From Arenibacter hampyeongensis (GTDB taxonomy: Bacteria; Bacteroidota; Bacteroidia; Flavobacteriales; Flavobacteriaceae), in assembly GCF_002909255.1 (NCBI RefSeq), contig NZ_PIOB01000002.1, positions 620,001 to 684,000 on the forward strand: a stretch of DNA of 64,000 nt. The letters run 5' to 3'. The translations under genes and the position numbers were made by a program. A model generated the notes under the pieces. It saw only the letters and a program-made list of their open reading frames with translations. It was not told the origin of the DNA and made no database searches. How positions within the stretch are numbered: the stretch's first letter is position 1; each line of letters opens with the position of its first letter. Below are positions 54,403-63,062 of this stretch, in pieces.

Positions 54403-55218
54403 ATGATTTTAAAAAAACAAATCTATAAGGTAGACAAAAAGGTGAATCCGTTAATTGGGATCCTCCTGTTCTTCATCTCTATATTTTTACTCCTATTTAC
54501 CTTCCCTTTAGGTTTTATATATGGTCTTTTTCATGGTTTATTCAAAAAGGGTATTGTAGGATTGTCCGAGTATCTTCTAAAAATTGCCATATCCATAGAT
54601 CAACTGGGAAATGTTGGGATGCAGCATTTTTTAAACCTGGTATGGATCAAAAAGGGAGGTTATAAATTTGGCAATAGGGACGAGACTATTTCCAGTGCCC
54701 TTGGCCGTAACCATAAGTTGGGGACACTCACCAAATTTGGAACAGCCATAGATCAAATTTTGGATTTTATTGACAAAAACCACTCCCTAAATTCCATTGA
54801 TTACTATATTGAACCTTCGTCCGAAATCATAGATCACTTGGCATGGGTGCATATCGTGGACCAAAAACTATTGGCCATAATACCTAAAGGAAGGAACAAC
54901 TGTATTCTTCCAGGGGGAAAAAAAGAACCAAAAGAGTCGGATGCAATGGCCCTTTCAAGAGAAATTAAGGTTGAACTAGGCATAATTTTAGAAATCTCCT
55001 CCTTTGAACATTTAGGGATTTTTGAAGCGCGGGCCGATAATAACCAACCAGGTATTTTGGTCAGATCAACCTGTTATTCCTCCGAATATACTGGAGAACT
55101 TGCCATAATACCTCAGGCGGGTGAAATACTATGGTTGAATTATAAAGACAGGGAAAAAGTATCCGAAGTTGATAAATTGATTTTTGATTACCTCAAAGAC
55201 TCAGGCCGGTTGATTTGA
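54403..55218 (+). CDS. membrane-anchored Nudix-like protein with a degenerate Nudix box
   Basis: Protein of 271 residues with one or two N-terminal membrane helices (residues 17-45, ILLFFISIFLLLFTFPLGFI). A central unassigned region (about 50-130) and a C-terminal Nudix hydrolase domain (about 142-265) follow. The Nudix box spans 172-194: G-x5-E-x7-R-E-I-K-V-E-L-G-I. The usual REUXEE has Val at position 190 where Glu should coordinate metal, so activity may be lost or altered. Nudix enzymes hydrolyse nucleoside diphosphates linked to another moiety. The gene stands between ThuA and a sulfatase without an obvious operon partner. Confidence 0.7.
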   Translation: MILKKQIYKVDKKVNPLIGILLFFISIFLLLFTFPLGFIYGLFHGLFKKGIVGLSEYLLKIAISIDQLGNVGMQHFLNLVWIKKGGYKFGNRDETISSALGRNHKLGTLTKFGTAIDQILDFIDKNHSLNSIDYYIEPSSEIIDHLAWVHIVDQKLLAIIPKGRNNCILPGGKKEPKESDAMALSREIKVELGIILEISSFEHLGIFEARADNNQPGILVRSTCYSSEYTGELAIIPQAGEILWLNYKDREKVSEVDKLIFDYLKDSGRLI

Positions 55219-55273
55219 TATTATTCCAGTCCCTATATTTACAATCATTTTAACCCAATTAATTTAATTTGCC

Positions 55274-56767
55274 ATGCCAATCTCTTTCAAAAAACCATTT
55301 TGCCTACTGGCAATTCTAGTATTCCTGGGAAGTAATCTGCAATGCAAGCAAGCACCAAATCCGCCCAATGTTTTATTTATTGCAGTGGATGATCTACGAA
55401 CAGAATTGGGCGCTTATGGCCATACGATAGTTCAATCGCCCAATATGGATGCCTTGGCGTCCGAAGGATCAGTTTTTACCAATCACTTTGTACAGGTCCC
55501 AACCTGTGGTGCATCAAGATATGCCCTATTAACCGGCATGCGCCCCAGCAAGCCATTACATTTGAGAAACGATGCCATTGAAAAAGAAATATCCAATGCA
55601 GCGGAAAACAAAGTTCCAGAAACCTTTATCCACCATCTTAAAAGGAATGGTTACTACACTGTTGGCATTGGTAAGATAAGTCACTCTGCCGATGGTTTGG
55701 TATATGATTATGAAGCACCGGTATCCAACAAAAAAGAATTGCCCCATAGTTGGGACGAGCTATTATTTGATGCCGGGAAATGGGGTACAGGTTGGAACGC
55801 ATTTTTTGGTTATGCTAACGGAGAAAATAGGCAAAGCCTAAAAAAACAGGTGAAACCATATGAGGCTGGGGAAGTGGATGACGAGGGTTACCCTGATGGA
55901 CTGACCACTAAATTGGCCATTTCAAAACTTAGGGAACTTAAAGATAAGAAACAGCCTTTCTTTATGGGCGTTGGTTTTTTTAAACCCCATCTGCCATTTA
56001 ATGCTCCAAAAAAATATTGGGCCCTATACGATCGGGAACAAATACCTCTTTCACCCAACCCGAATATCCCAGAGAACATTAGTTTAAAGAGTCTACATGA
56101 GAGTGGGGAATTTAATGGATATGCGCTTGGTGAGGAAAAGTCAAGTCTATCCAATGCCGTATCCGATGAATACGCCAAAAAATTAAGACATGCCTATTTG
56201 GCTTCCATAAGCTACATAGACGCGCAAATAGGGATGATTTGGGATGAATTAAAAGTGCTGGATCTCGATAAAAATACCATTATTGTGATTTGGGGCGACC
56301 ATGGCTGGCATTTGGGAGACCAGAGCGTTTGGGGAAAACATACATTGTTTGAAAATGCCTTAAAAAGTGCCTTGATCATTAAATCACCTTTTGAGGGAAA
56401 TCAGACCAAAAAAGTGGAATCCATTGTTGAAACCGTGGATATTTACCCAACGATAATGGAACTTTGCAACATTGGTATGGAACACAAAATAGATGGTGAA
56501 AGCTTTAGCGATAGTTTCACAGGCGCTACACAAAAAGAGGATCAGGTGGCATACAGCTATTTTAGAAATGGAATTTCGTTGCGGACCAAAAAATATAGAT
56601 TAACCAAATATTTCAGACAGGAAGAACCTACCATTGAACTTTACAATCACAACACAGACCCTAATGAAACCGAAAACATAGCCCAAATGAATCCGGACAT
56701 AATTGAATCACTTATGCCGTTGCTGGAAAAAGGGAATACGGGATTGTATGGAAAAACTAAAAAATAA
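55274..56767 (+). CDS. S1-family sulfatase, iduronate-2-sulfatase-like lipoprotein
   Basis: Sulfatase of 497 residues. Lipobox LGSNLQC. Active-site motifs: NVLFIAVDDLRTELG (metal), VPTCGASRYALLTGMRP, where CGASR holds the Cys converted to formylglycine, GIGKISHSADG (Lys and His), and IIVIWGDHGWHLGDQSVWGKHT with Asp/His ligands. The VDDLRTELGAYG start and the H-L-G-D-Q segment resemble iduronate-2-sulfatase-like enzymes. It should remove sulfate from glycans at the cell surface. It begins 55 bases after the Nudix gene, so read-through is possible. Confidence 0.9.
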   Translation: MPISFKKPFCLLAILVFLGSNLQCKQAPNPPNVLFIAVDDLRTELGAYGHTIVQSPNMDALASEGSVFTNHFVQVPTCGASRYALLTGMRPSKPLHLRNDAIEKEISNAAENKVPETFIHHLKRNGYYTVGIGKISHSADGLVYDYEAPVSNKKELPHSWDELLFDAGKWGTGWNAFFGYANGENRQSLKKQVKPYEAGEVDDEGYPDGLTTKLAISKLRELKDKKQPFFMGVGFFKPHLPFNAPKKYWALYDREQIPLSPNPNIPENISLKSLHESGEFNGYALGEEKSSLSNAVSDEYAKKLRHAYLASISYIDAQIGMIWDELKVLDLDKNTIIVIWGDHGWHLGDQSVWGKHTLFENALKSALIIKSPFEGNQTKKVESIVETVDIYPTIMELCNIGMEHKIDGESFSDSFTGATQKEDQVAYSYFRNGISLRTKKYRLTKYFRQEEPTIELYNHNTDPNETENIAQMNPDIIESLMPLLEKGNTGLYGKTKK

Positions 56768-56897
56768 GCTAATCTCGCGGAACAATTGGACTAAAAAGAA
56801 GGCTCAACAAGTTTACAAAACTGGGCGCATGAAACATTGATACTTTAACTCACAAAAGTTTTTTGTTACTTTGTTCGTAAATATTTTAATTTAATAC

Positions 56898-57650
56898 ATG
56901 GAAATCCTCGGAATAGATATCGGTGGCTCAGGCATAAAAGGAGCCTTAGTAAACATGGAAACAGGTGAAATGATTACGGAGCGGTTTAGAATACCCACTC
57001 CAAAATCACGTAAACCAAAACCAATGGCCGAAGTAGTAGCCAAAATTGTACAACATTTTGACTACAAAGGACCCATTGGCTGCGGATTTCCAACAGTTAT
57101 AAAAAATGGTATTTGCAAGACTCCGGGGAATCTTCATAAGAAATGGGCAGGAGTAAATGTGAACGAACTGTTTAGTGAAGCTACCGGTTTACCTGTAAAA
57201 GTGGTCAACGACGCCGACGCGGCAGGATATGCGTCTATGAACTTTGGTGTAGGAAGGGGCAAGGAAGGTCTTGTAGTGATGATTACCATAGGAACAGGGC
57301 TGGGCAGTGGTGTTTTTTTTAACGGAGAATTGATTCCAAATTTTGAGTTGGGACAGATTCCATATAAAAAATATGATAAAATTGAACTTTGGGCAGCAGC
57401 TTCCGCTAAAGAAAAGGAAGAACTTAGTTATAAAAAATGGAGCAAACGCTTTAATGTCTTCTTGGAGTTGGTTGAATTGATCGTTTCTCCCGATCTAATT
57501 ATTCTAGGTGGGGGAACCTCCAAAGACTGGGACGAATTTAAGGATTACATAAGTATTGAAACTCCCGTAATTCCCGCAGAATTACAAAATCATGCCGGGA
57601 TTATCGGTGCCGCTGCCGCGGCCTATAATAAAAAAGAACTAGTACAGTAA
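56898..57650 (+). CDS. ppgK: polyphosphate glucokinase (ROK family)
   Basis: Cytoplasmic kinase of 250 residues phosphorylating glucose with polyphosphate (or ATP). ROK motifs: LGIDIGGSGIKGALV (phosphate loop 1), CGFPTVIKNGICKTPGNLHKKWAGVN with the PPGK-type NLHK segment, VVNDADAAGYASM with the catalytic Asp, and ITIGTGLGSGVFF. The ExGH/Cys zinc cluster of other ROK sugar kinases is absent, as in known PPGKs. A terminator hairpin follows. The substrate is inferred from family resemblance. Confidence 0.87.
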   Translation: MEILGIDIGGSGIKGALVNMETGEMITERFRIPTPKSRKPKPMAEVVAKIVQHFDYKGPIGCGFPTVIKNGICKTPGNLHKKWAGVNVNELFSEATGLPVKVVNDADAAGYASMNFGVGRGKEGLVVMITIGTGLGSGVFFNGELIPNFELGQIPYKKYDKIELWAAASAKEKEELSYKKWSKRFNVFLELVELIVSPDLIILGGGTSKDWDEFKDYISIETPVIPAELQNHAGIIGAAAAAYNKKELVQ

Positions 57651-57727
57651 AGACATTTCATTGGAAATAGACAACACCATTATACCCAATGTTTATAATC
57701 TTACTGGTTTAATTGCTGCGTTTACAG

Positions 57728-57767
57728 AAAAAAGGTGATTACCAAACTATGGAAATCACCTTTTTTT
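57728..57767. terminator. bidirectional intrinsic terminator
   Basis: Perfect stem AAAAAAGGTGATT (57728-57740) / AATCACCTTTTTT (57754-57766), 13-base loop, with T runs in both directions. It lies between convergent ppgK and the 57778-58677 gene. Confidence 0.88.
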
Positions 57768-57777
57768 AATATCCAAT

Positions 57778-58677
57778 TTACAAACCTTCTATCAACGTAG
57801 CGCCTTCTGGGCGTTTAAAAAAATCTTCCGCTACCTGATCTTGGAATTCAATATCGCTCAATTTGATAGTTGTAATAGGCTCTCCTTTTGGTTGTCCATC
57901 TTTGGTTGACCAATAGGTATCAAATTTTAATGGCAAATTAATCCCATTAATGGTTTTACGGTCGACCAAATCCATAATTTTTTCCGGATTATTTCCTCCA
58001 TTGGGAAAATATCCTGGGTAAGAAACTATATATCTAAGAGCAGTTAGCAAATGTGTTTTGGCATCCAGATACAAAATATAATAATCATCGGGAGCATCAC
58101 CAGTACCGGAAGCGAAGGTTACCTTAACCACATCCTGTGGTGCATCCTTATAATTAATTCCCGGCAACAATTCCAAATTAACACCTTCTCCATCCAAAAC
58201 AAGAGGTTGTGCTGCTAGGTATAGTGGAGTTAATGCCCAGAAACGCATATTATATTTAAAAGCAGTGCTGTCTTTTGCTTTTACCCAAGCATTTTCACCA
58301 TCCCATCCAAAAATTGCCGTACTGTCGGCTGCACTAATATGCCTTGCTTTGTTACTCCATGTATCTATAGTTTGGTAGGTATCACGAGAAACTGAACCAT
58401 CCAATGGCTGATAATTAAATCGAAAGGACAAATAGCCATTACTATACCATTTAGACAAGCCTCCATGTGCTTCCATAGCGTTCCAAACAACTTTTCCAGC
58501 TCCGGTAGCATTTAGTCTCTTATTGGCTTTATCCACTCTCTTTTGTATCCAAGATTCCGGTATTTTATATTTGGAAACGGATTCAACCATAACTTCCTCA
58601 GTTTTCTTTTGCTGCTCTTTACAGGCGCCAAAAGTCAACAACAAAACAGAAACAACAAAAAACAAACTCCTATTCAT
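57778..58677 (-). CDS. DUF6503-like lipoprotein
   Basis: Lipoprotein of 299 residues from MNRSLFFVVSVLLLTFGAC; an ATG at 58734 would put 19 charged residues before the signal. The body is beta-rich with LSKWYSNGYLSFRFNYQ, FGWDGENAWVKAKDS and YYILYLDAKTHLLTALRYIVSYPG segments, resembling the LolA-like outer-membrane lipoprotein-sorting fold and the DUF6503 group. Function unknown; a lipoprotein or lipid chaperone role is a guess. It is separated from the upstream typA gene by a terminator, so it has its own promoter. Confidence 0.75.
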   Translation of the reverse strand: MNRSLFFVVSVLLLTFGACKEQQKKTEEVMVESVSKYKIPESWIQKRVDKANKRLNATGAGKVVWNAMEAHGGLSKWYSNGYLSFRFNYQPLDGSVSRDTYQTIDTWSNKARHISAADSTAIFGWDGENAWVKAKDSTAFKYNMRFWALTPLYLAAQPLVLDGEGVNLELLPGINYKDAPQDVVKVTFASGTGDAPDDYYILYLDAKTHLLTALRYIVSYPGYFPNGGNNPEKIMDLVDRKTINGINLPLKFDTYWSTKDGQPKGEPITTIKLSDIEFQDQVAEDFFKRPEGATLIEGL

Positions 58678-58742
58678 AATCCTCATTTTTAATTTAAGAC
58701 CCACTTGGTCGATAATTACAATAACACCTTTCAAATAGTTCT

Positions 58743-58776
58743 AAAAAAAAATCCCAAGATTATTACCTTGGGATCT
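58743..58776 (-). terminator. typA terminator
   Basis: ATCCCAAG (58751-58758) / CTTGGGAT (58767-58774), eight-base loop; the minus strand runs into an eight-base T run. It ends the typA transcript before the DUF6503-like gene. Confidence 0.82.
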
Positions 58777-58798
58777 TCAATTTATTTTACCTAATGGA

Positions 58799-60598
58799 TT
58801 AGGCTATTTTATTTCGCTTACGTTCATTTTCCGTCAAATATATTTTCCTTAAACGGATATGTTTTGGTGTTACCTCAACATATTCATCCTTTTGAATATA
58901 TTCCAACGCCTCCTCCAATGAAAATTTAATGGCAGGAACAATTTTAGCTTTATCATCCGCACCGGAAGAACGAACATTCGATAATTTTTTGGTCTTGGTA
59001 ATGTTGATGGTCATGTCATCCCCTCTAGAGTTTTCACCTATTACCTGTCCTTCGTAAATATCCTCACCCGGATCAACAAAAAACTTACCTCTATCCTGTA
59101 ATTTATCAATAGAATAAGGAATAGACTTACCTCTTTCCATGGAAACCAACGACCCATTTTGTCTTTGAGGAATATCCCCTTTCATTGGTTGGTATTCCAA
59201 AAAGCGGTGTGACATAATCGCCTCACCGGCAGTAGCTGTCAATAATTGGTTTCTAAGACCTATAATACCTCTGGACGGAATTAAAAATTCACAAATCATA
59301 CGATTCCCTTTGGCCTCCATACTGGTCATCTCACCTTTACGAATGGAAACCATTTCTACTGCCCTACCGGAAACTTCTTCAGGTAGATCTATGGTCAATT
59401 GCTCTATAGGTTCACATTTCACTCCATCAATCTCCTTAATGATTACCTGGGGCTGCCCAATTTGTAATTCATACCCTTCCCTTCTCATGGTTTCGATCAA
59501 AACTGAAAGGTGTAATACCCCGCGGCCAAAAACTAAAAATTTATCGGCACTATCAGTGTCATTTACCCTCAATGCCAAGTTCTTTTCCAATTCCCTTTTA
59601 AGACGGTCATTGATATGTCTTGAAGTAACAAATTTACCATCTTGACCAAAAAACGGACTATCATTGATGGTAAATAGCATACTCATGGTAGGCTCATCAA
59701 TGGCAATTGTTTTTAAACCTTCAGGGTTTTCAAGATCCGCAACGGTGTCACCAATTTCAAAGCCTTCGATACCTACCAAAGCACAAATGTCTCCTGTGGC
59801 TACTTCTTGAACCTTTAATCGGCCCATTCCTTCAAAGGTGTATAGTTCTTTAATTTTAGTCTTTACAATATTTCCATTCCTTTTTACCAAAGAGACTTGT
59901 TGACCTTCTTTCAAAGTACCTCTCTGCAATCTACCAATAGCGATCCTACCTGTAAAAGATGAGAAATCCAAAGAAGTAATCAACATTTGAGTATTTCCTT
60001 CCTTTGTTTCAAAAGTTGGGATATGTTCTATAACCATATCCAACAATGGCTCTATGTTATCTGTCTGGTTCTTCCAATCATCACTCATCCAATTGTTCTT
60101 TGCAGAACCGTATACCGTTGGAAAATCCAATTGCCATTCTTCGGCTCCAAGCTCGAACATTAAATCAAAAACTTTTTCATGTACTTCCTCTGGAGTACAA
60201 TTTTCCTTGTCCACTTTATTGATAACCACGCAAGGCTTAAGACCTAAATCTATAGCTTTTTGGAGCACAAAACGAGTTTGTGGCATAGGACCTTCAAAGG
60301 CATCCACCAACAAAAGCACACCATCAGCCATGTTAAGAACGCGCTCTACTTCACCACCAAAATCGGCGTGACCAGGGGTATCAATAATGTTTATCTTGGT
60401 ATCCTTGTAAACCACGGAAACGTTCTTTGAGGTAATAGTAATACCCCTTTCACGCTCCAAGTCATTGTTGTCCAAAATTAAGTCACCAGTATTCTGATTA
60501 TCCCTAAACAATTGACAGTGATACATTATTTTATCTACCAAGGTAGTTTTACCGTGGTCAACGTGGGCTATAATAGCTATATTTTTTGTTGCTCCCAT
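58799..60598 (-). CDS. typA: translational GTPase TypA/BipA
   Basis: Ribosome-binding GTPase of 599 residues involved in ribosome assembly and stress adaptation. G1: [11 protein letters not shown]2 region RERGITI; G3: [16 protein letters not shown]4: NKVD; G5: SAK. Domain II follows from about 205; the C-terminal half contains RGIIGLRN and the TypA-specific tail ending KRNKIA. Length is normal. The promoter (TATCTTTG) lies 42 bases upstream on the minus strand. Confidence 0.96.
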   Translation of the reverse strand: MGATKNIAIIAHVDHGKTTLVDKIMYHCQLFRDNQNTGDLILDNNDLERERGITITSKNVSVVYKDTKINIIDTPGHADFGGEVERVLNMADGVLLLVDAFEGPMPQTRFVLQKAIDLGLKPCVVINKVDKENCTPEEVHEKVFDLMFELGAEEWQLDFPTVYGSAKNNWMSDDWKNQTDNIEPLLDMVIEHIPTFETKEGNTQMLITSLDFSSFTGRIAIGRLQRGTLKEGQQVSLVKRNGNIVKTKIKELYTFEGMGRLKVQEVATGDICALVGIEGFEIGDTVADLENPEGLKTIAIDEPTMSMLFTINDSPFFGQDGKFVTSRHINDRLKRELEKNLALRVNDTDSADKFLVFGRGVLHLSVLIETMRREGYELQIGQPQVIIKEIDGVKCEPIEQLTIDLPEEVSGRAVEMVSIRKGEMTSMEAKGNRMICEFLIPSRGIIGLRNQLLTATAGEAIMSHRFLEYQPMKGDIPQRQNGSLVSMERGKSIPYSIDKLQDRGKFFVDPGEDIYEGQVIGENSRGDDMTINITKTKKLSNVRSSGADDKAKIVPAIKFSLEEALEYIQKDEYVEVTPKHIRLRKIYLTENERKRNKIA

Positions 60599-60639
60599 AA
60601 TATGATTTTAAACGCATCTAAGCACCCTAAATGCGGGCG

Positions 60640-60673
60640 CAAAGATACTCATTTTTTTTACGCTAACTACAAA
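60640..60673 (-). promoter_or_regulatory. typA promoter
   Basis: On the minus strand TTTG (60673-60670), 22 bases, TATCTTTG (60647-60640). The sequence after the box is GC-rich, as in strong flavobacterial promoters. Confidence 0.6.
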
Positions 60674-60742
60674 AGCCTAATTTTTCTTATCTTATTGATA
60701 TTGAAGTAGTTTTACAAAATACCTATAACACTCAAATTCCAC

Positions 60743-60750
60743 TATCTTTG
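60743..60750 (+). promoter_or_regulatory. -7 promoter element of kdsA
   Basis: TATCTTTG matches TAnnTTTG and lies 17 bases before the ATG. No well-spaced TTTG was found upstream. Confidence 0.5.
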
Positions 60751-60767
60751 TACCAAAATTAGGTCCA

Positions 60768-61586
60768 ATGAATTTAGAGCTCGTACCTCAACTTAAACAT
60801 ACCAAAAGCAACAACTTTTTTTTACTTTGTGGGCCATGTGCCATTGAAGGAGAAGAAATGGCGATGCGAATTGCAGAAAAGGTGGTATCCATAACCGACA
60901 AATTAAATATTCCGTACGTTTTTAAGGGAAGTTTTAAAAAGGCCAATCGTAGCCGAGTAGACTCCTTTACCGGTATTGGGGATGAAAAGGCCCTGAAAAT
61001 TCTAAGAAAAGTGTCCGAAACTTTCAAGGTTCCTACCATTACGGATATTCACGAAATTTCCGATGCCCATATGGCAGCAGAATACGTTGATATCCTGCAG
61101 ATCCCTGCTTTTCTAGTGCGTCAGACCGATTTGGTAGTTGCGGCAGCAGAAACCGGAAAGGTGATCAATCTAAAAAAGGGCCAGTTTATGAGTCCGGAAA
61201 GCATGAAGCATGCGGTTCAAAAAGTCCTTGATTCCAATAACCAACAAGTTATGATAACCGATAGAGGCACTATGTTTGGCTATCAGGATATGATAGTAGA
61301 TTTCCGTGGCATACCAACTATGAAACAGTATGCACCAGTAGTCTTGGATGTTACCCATTCCTTACAACAACCCAATCAGTCATCCGGAGTTACCGGAGGT
61401 AGACCGGATATGATCGAAACCATAGCGCGAGCCGGTATTGTTACGGGTGCTGACGGAATTTTCATGGAGACACATTTTGATCCCGCCAATGCCAAAAGTG
61501 ATGGTGCCAATATGTTGCATTTAGATCATCTGGAAAAATTATTGACCAATTTGGTAGCTATACGAAAAACGGTAAATTCCCTTTAG
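60768..61586 (+). CDS. kdsA: 3-deoxy-8-phosphooctulonate synthase (KDO-8-P synthase)
   Basis: Cytoplasmic enzyme of 272 residues joining phosphoenolpyruvate and arabinose 5-phosphate to make KDO-8-phosphate for lipopolysaccharide. Landmarks: FLLCGPCAIEGEE, in which the Cys of GPC marks the metal-dependent class, FKGSFKKANRSRVDSFTGIG, TDIHE, QIPAFLVRQTDL and DVTHSLQQPN. The family resembles DAHP synthase, but the KANRS segment and length mark KdsA. Terminated by a hairpin directly after the stop. Confidence 0.95.
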   Translation: MNLELVPQLKHTKSNNFFLLCGPCAIEGEEMAMRIAEKVVSITDKLNIPYVFKGSFKKANRSRVDSFTGIGDEKALKILRKVSETFKVPTITDIHEISDAHMAAEYVDILQIPAFLVRQTDLVVAAAETGKVINLKKGQFMSPESMKHAVQKVLDSNNQQVMITDRGTMFGYQDMIVDFRGIPTMKQYAPVVLDVTHSLQQPNQSSGVTGGRPDMIETIARAGIVTGADGIFMETHFDPANAKSDGANMLHLDHLEKLLTNLVAIRKTVNSL

Positions 61587-61626
61587 CCACATGTATGCCC
61601 AAAGGTATTTACCATATTAAAATTTA

Positions 61627-61656
61627 AATGCCGCAGTCTAATATGTGGCATTTTTT
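61627..61656 (+). terminator. kdsA terminator
   Basis: AATGCCGCA (61627-61635) / TGTGGCATT (61644-61652), one G-T wobble, eight-base loop, followed by a T run to 61656. Confidence 0.82.
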
Positions 61657-61681
61657 ATTGGCATAACCTTAAATGTAATTA

Positions 61682-62995
61682 ATGATACGTATACTATTTT
61701 ATACCATTTTAGGAGGAACACTTTTAAACTTGATGTCCTGCAAAACCAGTGGCAAGGAAATTACCAAAAAAAAGCCCAATATTATTCTCATCATGGCAGA
61801 TGACCTGGGGTATGAAGCTTTAGGGGCATATGGCGGCAATAGCTACCAAACGCCAAACCTGGACCAACTTACCAAGGAAGGTATGCTATTTAATCATTGT
61901 TATTCCACCCCACTTTGTACGCCCTCCCGAGTACAGATAATGACCGGGAAGTACAACAACAACAATTATTTAGGATTTGGTCTGTTAGATCCAAAGGAAA
62001 AAACTTTTGGACATTATATGCAGGAAGCGGGATACAAAACTTATGTAGCCGGAAAATGGCAGCTCCTGGGCAATTCCCATCAACAAAAATTGGCCGGAAA
62101 CCGAGTTGGAACCACTCCGGAAAAAGCTGGATTTGACGACTATTGCTTATGGCAAATTGATCAATTGGGATCGCGGTACAAAGATCCTACATTAAGTACA
62201 AAGAAGGATGGTACAAAAACGTACTACGGCAAATTTGGTCCTGATATTTTTCTTGAGAACATTACTTCCTTTATGGAAGAAAACAAAAAATCTCCGTTTT
62301 TTGTGTACTATCCCATGGCATTGACCCATGACCCCTTTGTGCCAACGCCCAACAATAAGCTGTTCAACAATTTTGACGCCAAATCAAAGATAAACGACCC
62401 TGTCTATTTTGGGGAAATGGTACAATATATGGATATGATCATAGGTAAAATTGTCGATGCTACAGATAGGTTGGGTATTCGTGAAAATACGCTGATACTT
62501 TTCGTTGGTGACAATGGAACCGACCACGATGTTGTTTCCAAATTCAATGGCCATTCAATTCGGGGCGATAAGGGCCATACCACAGACGCAGGGACCCACG
62601 TACCCTTAATTGCCAATTGGAAGGGAAAAATTGCGCCCAACAGCATAAATGATAATTTAATAGATTTTACAGATTTTTTACCCACACTGCTAGATCTTCA
62701 GGGATCAAAGCGGTCCAATTCCGAGCAATTGGATGGACTTAGCTTTTATCCACAGCTTTTAGGGAATAATTCCAATAAAAGGGATTGGGTATTCTGCCAT
62801 TATGCCCCCAATTGGGGTAAATTTAAAAATAAAAGATACGTTCAAAATAAAAATTGGAAGTTGTATGACAATGGGGAACTATATGATTTGGCAGAGGATA
62901 TTTTGGAGGAAAATCCATTTTTGGATGGTAGCTATCCCGAGGGTCAAACCACTACCATAAGAGAATTCAGGAAAGTGTTGGACAGTTACAAATAA
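61682..62995 (+). CDS. S1-family sulfatase lipoprotein
   Basis: Sulfatase of 437 residues. Lipobox LLNLMSC. Motifs: NIILIMADDLGYEALGAYGG (metal), PLCTPSRVQIMTGKYN, where CTPSR holds the formylglycine Cys, YVAGKWQLLG (Lys), LTHDPFVP (His) and LFVGDNGTDHDV. It is shorter than the other two complete sulfatases and has no long C-terminal subdomain. The next sulfatase starts 67 bases after its stop, so they are probably co-transcribed and act on the same sulfated glycan. The exact subfamily is not assignable by eye. Confidence 0.9.
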   Translation: MIRILFYTILGGTLLNLMSCKTSGKEITKKKPNIILIMADDLGYEALGAYGGNSYQTPNLDQLTKEGMLFNHCYSTPLCTPSRVQIMTGKYNNNNYLGFGLLDPKEKTFGHYMQEAGYKTYVAGKWQLLGNSHQQKLAGNRVGTTPEKAGFDDYCLWQIDQLGSRYKDPTLSTKKDGTKTYYGKFGPDIFLENITSFMEENKKSPFFVYYPMALTHDPFVPTPNNKLFNNFDAKSKINDPVYFGEMVQYMDMIIGKIVDATDRLGIRENTLILFVGDNGTDHDVVSKFNGHSIRGDKGHTTDAGTHVPLIANWKGKIAPNSINDNLIDFTDFLPTLLDLQGSKRSNSEQLDGLSFYPQLLGNNSNKRDWVFCHYAPNWGKFKNKRYVQNKNWKLYDNGELYDLAEDILEENPFLDGSYPEGQTTTIREFRKVLDSYK

Positions 62996-63062
62996 ATTTC
63001 CCATTCCCATATTAGTTTTTAAATTACCTATTTTTGATTTTTAAGATTTTCAATAGACCCAT

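Noticed and set aside
60768..61586. DAHP synthase
   Set aside because: The KANRSRVDSFTG segment and the 272-residue length fit KDO-8-phosphate synthase.
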